A stretch of 64,000 nucleotides of DNA from Karalla daura (lineage: Eukaryota; Chordata; Actinopteri; Chaetodontiformes; Leiognathidae). Numbering within the stretch: the stretch's first letter is position 1; the number at the start of each line of letters is the position of its first letter. The notes under the pieces were generated by a model, which was given only the letters and a program-made list of their open reading frames with translations, was not told the origin of the DNA and did not search any database. The stretch is from positions 13,173,089-13,237,088 of the forward strand of contig CM055199.1 of assembly GCA_029224185.1 (NCBI GenBank). The letters are read 5' to 3'. Of the stretch, positions 26,701 through 38,219 are shown in pieces. The position numbers and the translations under genes were made by a program.

Positions 26701-28433
26701 AGTCTTGTTAAGACACAAATTCTGAGGAGGTCACATTTGTGTAACAGTGAAATTTTGGAGAAGGAAAATCAGTGCCAAACAGCTGCACATGCATTATCTT
26801 AAATTTGTGTTGGTTTTCCAGCTCGTAATTAAAATAGTGAAATATTTTTCAGTTTAAATCATTATCTTACAGCGCTTTTGATCAGCATAATCAGGTCATT
26901 TATGTGCTTACACTTTCCAGTTATTGGGAACAGATATTAGCTCACGGCTAATGTCTATGGGGATACAGGTTTGAGTGGAGCAACTGGTTTTAGTCTAGTG
27001 AATGGTTGATCACATCAGTTATGACAAAAGGCTAAAGGGTATATTTTAACTTACAAAGAGCTGGTGCTAGTAGTTGTTTGATCCCTATTGTCCAAGAGTA
27101 TGATGATAAACTGTAAAATAATTTGACCACAGCGCACAGGTTACCCAGTAGTTACACGTGTTCAGGTAAAAAGTAATGACTGGAGGCATCAAAGGTTTGA
27201 GTCTATGTTAGAATTATATAGATTCATACTCATATTAAACACCCTCATAAAGTGCGGCTTTTTATTGCAGTGCACCTTTAGTCTTAAAGGTATCCATCTC
27301 ATTGTAGATTATTTCATAATGCATAAATGGAAAATGCCATTAGGGTTTCTTTTCATGCTCTTAACATATTAATTGGCACTGCAGCGAATGTCAGCTGGTA
27401 CAGTAAATTGTATCCGGTGAAGTCAGTGACACCTGACCTATTGAAAATTTTACAGTGTGCTTATACCTTCATTTATCTACTCAATGTGCCCATGAATATT
27501 TAAGGTTGACAATTAAACCCCGGCTGACCTGCAAGATGGAACCAGACCAGCGCTGTCAAAGTGAGGCAGCATAAATGCGCCCATGCAATCACACTCATCG
27601 AATATCCCAAAACCACCCTCCCACCCACCTCCCCACGGCCCCTCCCAAGTGCTCACACAAAATTGCATATAGGCGCAGAGGCTGTGTCACAATGTCACAC
27701 GGTCACGGTGACACGGCCTGTGCGTGACAGGCACATCACACGTGTGTCATGTTTATGGGGGCATCAACAGACGAGGTTTGTGTTTTGTGTATGTAAATGT
27801 TTGGGCAGGGTCAGAGTTAATGCATGTCAGTATCCTGCTTCACCTTGGTTTGGTGATGCAGAGCTCAGTGTGTATGGGAAGGGGGGTGGTCACCCTTAAA
27901 ATGAATAACACTAATGTGATGCTAGGCAAAAACAGCACCATGCTGTGATGCTATAGGGGTTCGCAGTACACAAACATTCGGAAAAAAAACAAACAGAGGT
28001 GTACGAATAAAAGCATAAAAGCTACTGTATTATCAAAATGTTTTCACATTAGCTCAAATAACCATGTGTGAAAGTCTTTAGAGTGACAAACACAGTGCGA
28101 TACAAATCCAGACTCAGCATGTCGTTCACATCTGTAGAGCTTGTCCATATCTTTGAGCTGTTTGGGTTTTATATTCTGCAGCTTTACTGCTTTGGTTCAT
28201 TCAACTCCAAAACCTATCTCTAAATCTTCAATGTCAGCAACATGCCCAGAAACATAATGCAGACAAAGTTAGAGATGCCATTTTGAGCAGGGTGAAAAGA
28301 CAATTCTTTTCCCAGCTCAGTTGGTGGAGACCAAAAGCAGAGCTCAGGAAGAATGAATACTCTGCAGGTAGATAGACATGTCTCCAAATGAAGGATTACA
28401 GATGTTCCCTTATGCAACTGCTTAGCTGGGTGA
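23771..28433. other. intergenic, no gene recognised
   Basis: Contains the 300-bp TG-rich region (25150-25445) and a G9 run near 26654. Otherwise unique, with no ORF resembling a known family. Confidence 0.55.
25150..25445. repeat. long imperfect TG-rich region
   Basis: About 300 bp enriched in GTGT, TGTG and GCGTGTG units with no single pure core longer than about 15 bp. The 130- to 166-codon minus-strand ORFs here are His/Thr-rich products of the repeat, not genes. Confidence 0.8.
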
Positions 28434-28466
28434 CATGGACCTTTTCATGCGGCGAAAAGGTCCATG
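28434..28466. repeat. perfect 13-bp hairpin with 7-nt loop
   Basis: CATGGACCTTTTC, loop ATGCGGC, then GAAAAGGTCCATG, an exact reverse complement. It sits at the 5' edge of repeat copy 3. Confidence 0.9.
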
Positions 28467-29000
28467 GTCTGAAGCCCAGTCGGGTTGAAAGCCTTTCTGT
28501 CCACTTTGCATATTCTGTCCCCATGTATGCATGGGTTTGTCCAGGCTCTTTGGTTTCCCCCAAAGTCCAAGAACATGCATTTAAGTTGATTAGAGACTCT
28601 GAATTTCCCCTAGGTGAGAGTGTGACAGATAATGGTATTGTGTATGTGACCTGTGATGGACTCATGTGATGTCCAGGGGGCACTAGAGATAGGCAGACCT
28701 CTGCTCACTGTGTACAAAGCCTCTAAGACAGTGGATGGATAGACGGATGGAATATTGCTTTAAGATGAACACACCCTAGCCTTAAAGATGAAAATGTGTA
28801 ATCATTTTTCCACTGTCCCTAAGTGGCCGAAACAGTCAATGTTAGAACAGGGAACAGAACAGGGAAATTGAAGGTGCACCATCTTTGATGGCATGATAAT
28901 TGTTGGCTGAAGATATTGACTCTCTCTTAACCGAATACGGGGGAAAAAACCTGTTTATAAAATATGTAATTATTAGCCACCAAGGCAACGTTGTGAAAAT
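28434..29000 (+). repeat. teleost high-copy interspersed repeat, copy 3, with 3' extension
   Basis: It shares blocks with copies 1 and 4: CAGTCGGGTTGAAAGCCTTT, AAAGTCCAAGAACATGCATT, GAATTTCCCCTAGGTGAGAG, GACCTGTGATGGACTCATG, GTCCAGGGGGCAC and GTGGATGGATAGACGG. A downstream block near 28910-28990 (ATATTGACTCTCTCTTAACCG, then AATTATTAGCCACCAAGGCAAC) also occurs at 31591-31668 after copy 4, so the mobile or duplicated unit is longer than the standard repeat. Confidence 0.6.
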
Positions 29001-31246
29001 AGAAACTGACATATTCTGTCACTAATAATGTATGGAGTTCAACCAATGTCTTTGTGATGTCAAACTCCAATGCGATATGCACTGTGAGCCCACACTAACA
29101 GCATGCCATATTCCTTGACAGACACCCATATATTCAGCCTCCAAGTAATAACCATCACATTATGCTAGACTGATCAGACTGATTTAAGATATCTCTCTGA
29201 GAAAGTGCCCATGCTGTCACCTTGTTTTCATCTCCAACCTTGTATGAATGCATTTGTCCACTGGATATGGGTTATACAGTAGTCTTGATTTTTAATGACG
29301 TAAATAATGCAGCAATCCCATTGAAATTAAACAGCCTTACACAGATGCCTGGCTCCTTGCTTCCACAACCCGTATGTTACACTGTGTCTATAGGTCAGAT
29401 TACTTTTTCAAATGGTATGAAATATAAATGAAGCAAAGCCTTTTCTACCCCCCTAATCACTTTCTTATATTTTTATCACAGTGGCCGTGAGGATGGAGGG
29501 CGAATGACTTCCCATTCTAATCATATCGTCATACCCCCAGGTTAGACCTTCCACTTTGCATACCAGAAGACAATGGCATTAAAAGAAAGCCTTGATATAC
29601 CGTTAATGTTAAATATATGTAAGAACTACTGCATTTATTCATGCTTTAGTGGTACATTATGTCAAATACAGTATAAACCCATCAATCAAAGAAATGCTTT
29701 AAGATGGGAAAACTTCTTCCTCCATCAACAAGTCTTTTCCAAACTTTCACCGACTGACCGGCTGTACCCAGACGTGAACTCTATTGCCTTCGAACATCCT
29801 GAACCTCTACGATGCAGCAATTTAGTGCAAAAACATTTCCCCTAAATGTGTTTCACACTCTGACATACCCATTCTTGATTCTTTTCAGGCCTAAACGCAC
29901 GGTTCCATTTATGAAAAATGTCTGGTTAGGGATCTATCATTACGGCAATCACTCCCTCACTGTTGTATCATTTTTTCTCAAACACACATTTCATCTGAAG
30001 GCCTGTAGACTGTCCCAGGGCCAGCATTTCCCAATACACTATTATTTTGCACAAACCGTGATCTCCACAGGCAATCTGCATCTAGCTGGGGCGTGTGTTT
30101 GCCATGGGAATAGAAATCAGACACCTGTCTGTGCGGTGGGAGGTTTTTTTTTTTTTTCTTTTCCCCGACAACAGCTACCAAGCAGCCAGGCATATCAAAA
30201 GCAGCAGAGTGAAAATGTCTCCGTGTGGAGTAAGAGAAAGTTAGGTTGTAAAATAGGAAAGGTATTATGGTTGTCAGCCATTGGGGACTAATATAATGCT
30301 CTTCCTTGTTGCCTCCATCATCACTGACATCTGGGACAGTAATCACAGCTTAAATGGAATCAGCACGATGATGACAGCTCTGTGGATGTATCATTTTCTC
30401 TAAATAAGTCTGCGGTCTAGTTCTCTGTTTTTCACCAAAGACTTTCTACTCCTGGAAGAGTGGAAAAGAATATGCATCGCCCGAAAATAATGAAAACATA
30501 TTTATGACCTCTCTTTTGACCCAAAGTGTTGAATACATTACACATTATTGCACTTTATATACAGTTTTGTTGTTCTTGATTTATTTATTTTTTACATATT
30601 TCTCGCAAAACACAAAAACAAACACATGATCATACAACAAGGGGATTGATGGGGTCTATAAATCGGCCTACCTATTTCTCTGTTTTTCATTTTAACGTCT
30701 GTCCAAAGCGGTAGTGTGACAGTGAGGTGTGAGTTACAAGCAGTTTGGATCGGCCTGTTGTCTAAATGTGTCCCCCGAGGATTGTTTCGAATGTGTGATT
30801 CTACGTCCTGGGGGAAATAACAGCAGTTGTGAATGCAATATTGACAATGTGTTTTTGCCCCTAAGATCGGGATCCACAGTAAAGCACCGCAAAAAAAAAA
30901 CGGTGCTGTAGGGTCGCAGAATTGAATCCATGGAAACTGAAAACATGGATCATGTGAAGACCACGTGAGGAAAAACAGTTTTATGGCTTAATCGGCACAA
31001 ATGGCTCTGAACCGACTGAGAGTCCTTCTTCTTCTGTCTGCCCTGTGTAAATTATTCATTTTTATACCAAGATCTGACTGAATGCTCGATTGATTGGCTG
31101 CACGTCGTCCATTAATTCCTGATAATTGTCACCAACAAAACAGGCCTTGAGACAGCCTTTTCTCAGGTGACTGCAGACACTGTGACATTGCATACTATAT
31201 CTATAATTTGTAGCCCCGACTGTTATCCTCTGAACAGGACGGGGAC
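29001..31246. other. intergenic, no gene recognised
   Basis: Unique sequence. The 159-codon plus-strand ORF at 29812-30291 includes a Phe run from a T tract at 30147-30162 and resembles nothing I know. No other feature seen. Confidence 0.5.
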
Positions 31247-31672
31247 CGATGACACGGTAGTTTGAAGGATAGCTCTGTAGCCTCATGAATAGAAGGTTTG
31301 AATCCTGGTTGGACAGAGGCCATTTCTGTGTGGCTTATGCATGTTCTCCCTGTGAAGTGGTACTTCTGTTCCATCCATACTACAACATCATGCATGTTTA
31401 GGTTGACTCGAGACTATAAATTCCCCTAAGTGTGAGAGTGAATGGTGTGTGCGTCCTGTGATGGACTCATGACGTGTCCAGGGTGTATTTCCGTCTTTGG
31501 CCCTGCGTGCCCTGGAGATAAACAGTAACAGAGCCACATGTGACTGTTGTGGTGCAATATGGGTCTTTGGCTGACGACCATTGACTGATGATATTGACTC
31601 TCTCCGAACCAAACAGAAGAAACGGTGTGTAAGAGGTGATTATTCAGCACCAGGGCAATGCTGCGAAACCAG
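31247..31672 (+). repeat. teleost high-copy interspersed repeat, copy 4, with 3' extension
   Basis: Blocks seen: GATGACACGGTAGTTTGAAG, AAGGTTTGAATCCTGGTTGG, TTCTGTGTGGCTTATGCATG TTCTCCCTGTG, AAATTCCCCTAAGTGTGAGA, GTCCTGTGATGGACTCATGA and GTGTCCAGGGTGTATTTC. The 3' extension has ATATTGACTCTCTCCGAACC and GATTATTCAGCACCAGGGCA, as after copy 3. It is the best preserved copy in the window. Confidence 0.65.
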
Positions 31673-34122
31673 CAGATCCCCACAACACCACTGGGTATTC
31701 AGTGGGTAGGATCGGGAACAGCTTGATGGGTGTCAGGATGGCGTTGAAACACATAAATAGTACAAAAACTCACAATCTGACTTTGACTTGAATAATTATC
31801 ACATTTAATATGCTTCAGTGTAATGTCAGGGTTCAGGCACAGCACACATTAGCATCTACTTGTTCCCATCTTTATCCTCATCGAACACAATGGTAAGTCT
31901 GAGCCAAGCGACACTTATAGATACATATACTGTCAAACTGGACCGCTACCCTTCTGCCTCATATTAATTTAAGAAAGCCCTCATATTTCACGTCACTCTG
32001 ACACAAAGAGGATGTAGCTGCTCTGTAACTGTTGTGCCTGCACAAGAAGTAGAGAGCAGTGTGTGTATTTTTTTTGTCCACCTTATTTCGACTGAAACCA
32101 AGGGTTTTACATTCGCACTAACAATCAAGAAGTAAGACGTCTCTTTATGCCGCACTATTACGTATATTGCCTATGTTACATATTATAATACCAATCATGT
32201 ACGCTGAGTATCTTATGCAAATTTATCTCCACAACTTCATTAATCTGCAGTTGCGTCTACTTCTTGATCAGCCTGTGGCTCTTCATTAACTGATCCTTTT
32301 TCCTAGATATATCCACTCTTAACGTGAGGCAGGTCAAGCAGGACCACACAGCCGGGGATTGTGATTCTCATCATGTAGAGGAGGACAACATGCACCCATA
32401 CTTGTTTAATTGGCTCATATACCCATGTTGAGCAGGTGCTGATAACATCCCACATGCACTGTTTCTCATAAGTGCGTCGCTCCTCCACCATCACCCTCCC
32501 CCTGCTCCAGGGAAGCGAAGAGGGCAAGTAAATGGATAGTCTACTTGAGATATCCTCCGAGCAATTTCACGCTGTACGTTTGAGGTTTTTTTTTTTTTTT
32601 TTTAGGAGCTTCATTTGGAGAACCCTTCCCCCTCCCTGCTCCGCACATACACTATTATATAAAAAACATTATTAATATTCACCAGAAATTACTGAAGAGA
32701 CCAGGAGAGGGCTGCCATATCCAGATGCATGCCCCTTAAATCGGTCTTCAATTAGTCTCCACTAACTTACAGCTTCCAGTTGAATTCTGATTAGCTGATC
32801 TGGCTGGAGAGCACTTGCCCCCCCCACCCCTCTCCTGAGTGCAACCTCGCTGCTTTTGAGGATTGTGAACCTTTGATCAGTGCCCCCTTATTACCTATAA
32901 AAAGCCAGCGCTATTACATTCTGCACAGCCTCATCTCCATAGTCCGTAGCACTTTCCCCTCCTCAAAATCAAAGATCACAGGCTCATGTAGTGACAAAAA
33001 AAAAATGCAGTCATCTATAAAAGTAAAGCACACGAGATTACCTTTTAGTTAACATATCTCACATCACCCCATGTGACTGTGAACCTGTGGCCTGCCTCCT
33101 GTCTCTGTAGCTAGACACTTCCCTCTTGTGGCCAGCCAGGACACAGAGATGCCTGAGAGACTTACTGGGGTCAACATGTTCACTTTCCTGCTTTCTGCAT
33201 TTTTTAAAGCAAGGAGAGAGAGAGATTAGAAATGTGTATAACACAACAACACTCCACTGACATTCATCTTCACTGCGGACTCCATCCTCCCTCCCCCACT
33301 GCCTCTCCCTCATCTCTGTAGAAAGTGGATCACCAGGGGAGCTAAACCCTTCCCATTAACATATAGACTCTTTATTTAAATCCCATTCACTTTTCCATCC
33401 ATTTAGAAGAGTAATGCCAGCAGGTTACAGCGATGGCATTGCGTGAGGCTCTGACTGAGCCTCAATTTGATCATTTTATCTGATTGTGAGGTAAACAGTA
33501 TCATGATTGATAAGATCTCATTACAATAGGAAAGTGAGAGTTTAATTTCCTGTACATGTTCCATCTTTATTAATGTCACAGGCAGCAGGTCGTCAATTGC
33601 ATTAGAGGCCCTGGTACGCAGGCTAGGCATCCTGCTTGACACAAACAAGGCCAGCGAGCCAGCTTAAAGGGATTACATTTGGCACGATCCTCCAGCTAAT
33701 TTTCGATTTGCTTTTGGTGTTAAAACTGCATCTGAAAAATACTTTACAACTTCAAGCGCAAATCATTAGGCCGATTAATTAATGTGTGCTGGGAGTTTTT
33801 TGTTGTTTTTTTCTCAATGAGGCTCCTCCCAACGTCTTTAAACGGCTTTTAGAGTGGCAAGAGACCAGCTGGTGTAGAAACAGCATTCTTGCTGTCTGTC
33901 AGGGACGAGACTCCAGGAGAAGACAGTGACTATCACACCCTGAGACTGTGCGTCCAGTGAAAGGAAGAATGGGGGAAAAAAAATAAACTTCAATAATAAA
34001 CCTGTCAACACTCCAATCTGAATACCCAGGAGCCACAACTGTCTCAACTCTCCTCCCCTGGCGATAGTCATCATCACGGACACTCTCCTGAGAGACAGCA
34101 TCTCATCTATCAATCAGTCACA

Positions 34123-34144
34123 TACACACACACACACACACACA
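34123..34144. repeat. (AC)n microsatellite, 22 bp
   Basis: Uninterrupted AC repeat; a short GT repeat follows at 34240-34252. Confidence 0.93.
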
Positions 34145-35158
34145 GCCCCCTCATCACATCATCTCGATTTGTCCCATTATATCCTTAACACGTTCTAAAA
34201 TACCTCTGCTGCTCCAGGAAGGGGACTGTGAGGTTCAGGTGTGTGTGTGTGTCTATACATGTGTGCCGTCAGTGGCTTCATTACTGCCGCTCCGCTATTG
34301 CTTATGCCTGCCACTAAGACGCTGAGACAGCCTTGTTTGTTTGCATCCCCGCTGTAATCCTCTGCTGAGGCTTGACGTGCGGCGTCGTGCCTCGGCTGTG
34401 TTACCCACAGGCCTCTGGGAGTCGGGGCGCCGTGGCACGTCCCAGAAAAAGGAGAGAGAGGGAGACACGTGAGACTTGCAACCCCTGCACCTGATCATTA
34501 CCATGCTAAATTTATATTGATTGCTGTAGCTTAAGAGCTAAATGCGAGTTATTCCCCCGACGCGGTCCCTATGTAGGATCTGTGGTGGTGGGCTGCTGGT
34601 AATCCTGAGTAACCACAACATGGGTGCACAGTGTTTGGTCATAGATATGACAGTACATATTATAGAGTGCCAGGCAGCATTTATGTAAACCAGTCCAGCC
34701 CTTCCAGCAGTGCGCAGATCTTCGATGTGCAGAGGCCTGCGGAAGGAGAAAAGGTGGTCCTGAGAGAGTCGATCCTGGCTGCTCTCGCCCCTGACTCCTG
34801 CCTCTGCCTCTGCTGGGTAAAGTTGGGCGTGTTTGCGATGTCTCTACTCCTGCAGGCAGCTTTCGTCGCACATATGCATATGTGCTTGCCCTTGACATTA
34901 TCATCAGCAGATTTGTGCAAGGGGCCCCGAGGTAAGGTTGAAATACTGCTGAGGCTTCTGAGAGAGTGGCCTGCTTTACAGAGAGTGTCCAAGGGCTAAA
35001 TACGCACCCAGAGACGGAGGCAGAGGAAGCGAAAAAGCTCAGTAACTGAACCTAACAGAGCGCCCCTCAGGGGACAGCAGTAATTAAACAGTGATTAAAT
35101 TAAGGGGCAATGCGGGCAAAACACAGACTGATTGACACTCTGCTGGCTCCTCTTTCTA

Positions 35159-35164
35159 ACTCTC

Positions 35165-35221
<57 letters not shown>

Positions 35222-35240
35222 CTCTCTCACTCTCTCTCTG
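35159..35240. repeat. (CT)n microsatellite
   Basis: Almost pure CT over about 60 bp with a single TCCC interruption, then a degraded ACTCTCTC tail. Confidence 0.95.
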
Positions 35241-35471
35241 CGGGTTCAGCTCTGTCGTGGAGCATTGCTTTCCAATGACCTCCAATTACTCACCCACTCT
35301 GAATTCTTCAAGGTCCAATTTTCGAAAACTATTTTCTTAACTGTGTTAAGAGCATGGATCGCTGCACATTTGTTTCTGAGAAAGCCGAGCTGCGGGACTG
35401 GAACACAGCAGTCGAATAAAGGGGGAGGAAAAAAAACACACTTAAATGCACAGTGTCTTTGAGCCTCCAAT

Positions 35472-35576
35472 ACTATCAATGTTTGCTTCAGATAAACTCA
35501 CAAACTACAATCTCTCTAGCGTCGCGCCCAGAGCACTATCAGTCTTTACTACAGATAGACTCACAAAAGTACAATC
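35472..35576. repeat. 63-bp-offset tandem duplication
   Basis: The 41-bp block at 35472-35512 and the 42-bp block at 35535-35576 match at about 35 positions with one indel. Shared pieces are ACTATCA, CAGATA, ACTCACAAA and TACAATC. The offset of 63 bp equals 21 codons, so an ORF crossing it shows a degenerate peptide repeat (LSMFASDKLTNYN / LSVFTTDRLTKVQ). No gene was recognised. Confidence 0.65.
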
Positions 35577-36833
35577 ACAAGAAGCTGACAGTGATTTACA
35601 AACCACACTCATGGCGAATCCAAAGCAAGTTTCTCCCCTTTTTTGAGCCTGCAGCCGGGCAGCTTCAGAAGTGCCTTATCAAATACTCTACTAGGGGAGG
35701 AAATACGATAAATTACCTTTGGCGACTCCTTAAATCCAAAGCAAATAGACAGACAGAGGAGCTGAGCAACAGCAATAAAACCAGCTTTAACAAAACAATC
35801 AGAAAAACCAAGACACTGAAATTGCCTTCCCCGAAATCTAAGATTCTCCTCACGTTCCTGGCTTACCCTGCTTGCCACAGTGCCCCAGGTCCTCAGGCCC
35901 TTGTATAGATTTTTATAAAGCAGGTCTTGTGCTTATGAAAAACTACGTACCTAGGGTCCTTAAACAATCTGTTAAGTCTTCTGATAGTGAAGAAGGTCCT
36001 CTTAGTGCGCAATACAAATTCAAATAGCTGTATGGAGATGGATTATGGGGCAGACAAAGAACAGGGGCCCACTTTAGAGGATGAGTTCAAGATGACAGGT
36101 ATTGATTAAGTGCTCAATGAGAGCACGCCTATGAAAGGCCAGCCACCACACAGCTCATGAAAGAATCATATAGCTCATACACAAGGCGCTCAGCAAACAC
36201 ACAGGCGTGGGGTGTGGGCGTGAGCACACTCAGGCTGCTTGGTTTTCTGCGGTTAGAAGTCATTAAAAAATTACATGCAACTTTTTTTTTTTTTCCATAT
36301 TCTTGGAGCCTACTGTACCTACACGTCTGCTTCCTTCAATAGTAAATCAGGCATCAACAGCAGGCAGATAAGTGCGCTTTTGTGAAAGTAGCTTTACCAG
36401 AAAGACAGAAATAAATCCCGTCTGCCAGAATCCATTATTCTTCGGTCTGAACGGCACAGTTTGACACCACGCTTCCCTTTATTCCTGACACTGGTATTGG
36501 AGGAAAAGGAGAAAGGATGTTTTCAAAGATAACATGTGAATTTAATTTCTTGGTGAAACAGCGGAACTGGGCGACTTAGCTCTCCGGAGCATAAATTGTG
36601 CAGCCGGCGCGCGGTTGTCAGAGTTTGTGATGATGCCGCGCGTAGACAGCCGTAATCGCAGCCGCTCTGCCAGCCTGACCCACCTCATCATCCTTGACAT
36701 TTAGCACGCCACTGTTTCTCTTTTCCCCTGCCTTCTTCACAGTAAACAAATGTTTTAACCCTGATTTGTATCGGGGGAAGCAGGGGACATGCAGCGACAC
36801 AAAGTGCGAGAAAACTTCTGACGGAGGGTGGGA

Positions 36834-36972
36834 AAGAGAGCGAGAGAGAGAGCGAGAGAGGCAGCAAGAAGGAGAAGAAGTGGAGGGTGGAGTGAGAAGA
36901 GGAAAAGAGATAAGGACGAGGGAAAGAAAACAGAAAAAAAAAGAGAGGGAGAGAGAGAGAGAGGGAGAGAGC
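36834..36972. repeat. 139-bp polypurine tract
   Basis: GA/AAG-rich sequence on the plus strand with very few pyrimidines. All ORFs crossing it encode low-complexity Arg/Glu/Lys or Ser/Leu and are rejected as genes. Confidence 0.9.
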
Positions 36973-37952
36973 AAGAGCAGCAGGGAGAGCGATCTGGCCA
37001 GACTGCCACCTAACAGGGGGCATCTGAGACTAATCTCTAAGGAAAGCTGTCAGGTCTCTACAGACAGTGCTCTGATGGAAACTAGGCAATAAATGCTTCT
37101 TTAAGCCGTCATAAATATGCAGCTTCCTGCCTCACGCAGGTGCTGCACAGACCTGGGTCCGAGCTCATTATCCTGTGTCTGTGCTGGCAGGTTCGCACGC
37201 CAAGTTACAGGCAGGATCACTAAAAGCCCCTTAACGTTAGCCGCTGTGGGATCTGTGGCTTCCTTCTGGGACTGGGAAGCAGCCTCATCAATTCAGGGTG
37301 GTTGCTTTTCTCCAATCCTCACTCTCTTTTTTTCTTTTTTCACAAATACAAGCTGTTTTGAAAAAACATACACATATAGTTGACCTATGAGGTTTGGTTG
37401 AACTTCTGACGCACTCAAACAAACCATAATTGTTCAGCGAGCAGTTAAGACTTTCAGAGCGGAACTCCAAACATTAAGTATGTATGTCTTCCATTTTTTC
37501 CTCCACTGTGGATGGAACTATACGTGGTTTTAAGGTGGATCATATGAATAATCAAAACATCTTCACTTACATCAAATATGTCAGGGAAAAGCACATTACA
37601 GGCCCATCAAATATTTTCAATATACAATATGAGAGCCATGAATAGCATTGACAAAAGGCACGTTTGACTTGATTACCTCTTGACATTTCCCTCCGTGAAT
37701 GAAGGCTGCAGTAGATAAGGCAATCACAATGCTGACATAGTGTAAATATATAAATATGCTCATTTATCCTGGGCCCCAGATAAAGACATAAGGGCACATA
37801 AACGCATGAATGGACAACGTCTCTCGGCATCCAGCGGGTCCCTGCCTGCCTGCCTGTCTGTCGAGGCTGACAGTACAGCAGCGTGCCCTTCATTATCACT
37901 GGGTAATGCTCATCACAACGGCCGTGGCTTTTCTCCATAAAAACCCCAAGTC

Positions 37953-38219
37953 TCACTCACAATGAGAAATAGGGGAGATAAGGTGCAGGAGACCATTTCT
38001 CTTGACATTCACGATGGCAAACTCATCAGTCATGCTGTCAAAGGCACTGGTCTTGGCTAGTTTGGGATTTATGAGAAATAATGATGGGTCGAAAATAGCC
38101 GGCGAGGGCTTTGCTTTTACCTTTGGTTTGGGAGTGTTGTGTACTGAGGCACGCTCTGCATAAAACCCAATTTCTTTCGTCAGTGACCCTTGCACTGATT
38201 TCACATCCAATCTCGCCAT
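37953..38219 (-). other. candidate small ORF or exon, 88 codons, protein-like
   Basis: The start codon sits in a good context (aacATGG). The ORF reads MARLDVKSVQGSLTKEIGFY, continues AERASVHNTPKPKVKAKPSP and ends ...DEFAIVNVKRNGLLHLISPI-SHCE. It is also open upstream to about 38273. Just before the stop lies a consensus donor, CATT|gtgagtgag, at 37960, so the piece could instead be an exon ending at 37961. Amino-acid composition is balanced, unlike most chance ORFs here, which are repeat-derived or Ser/Pro/Cys-rich. I recognise no family. It could also be a conserved non-coding element that happens to be open. Confidence 0.2.
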
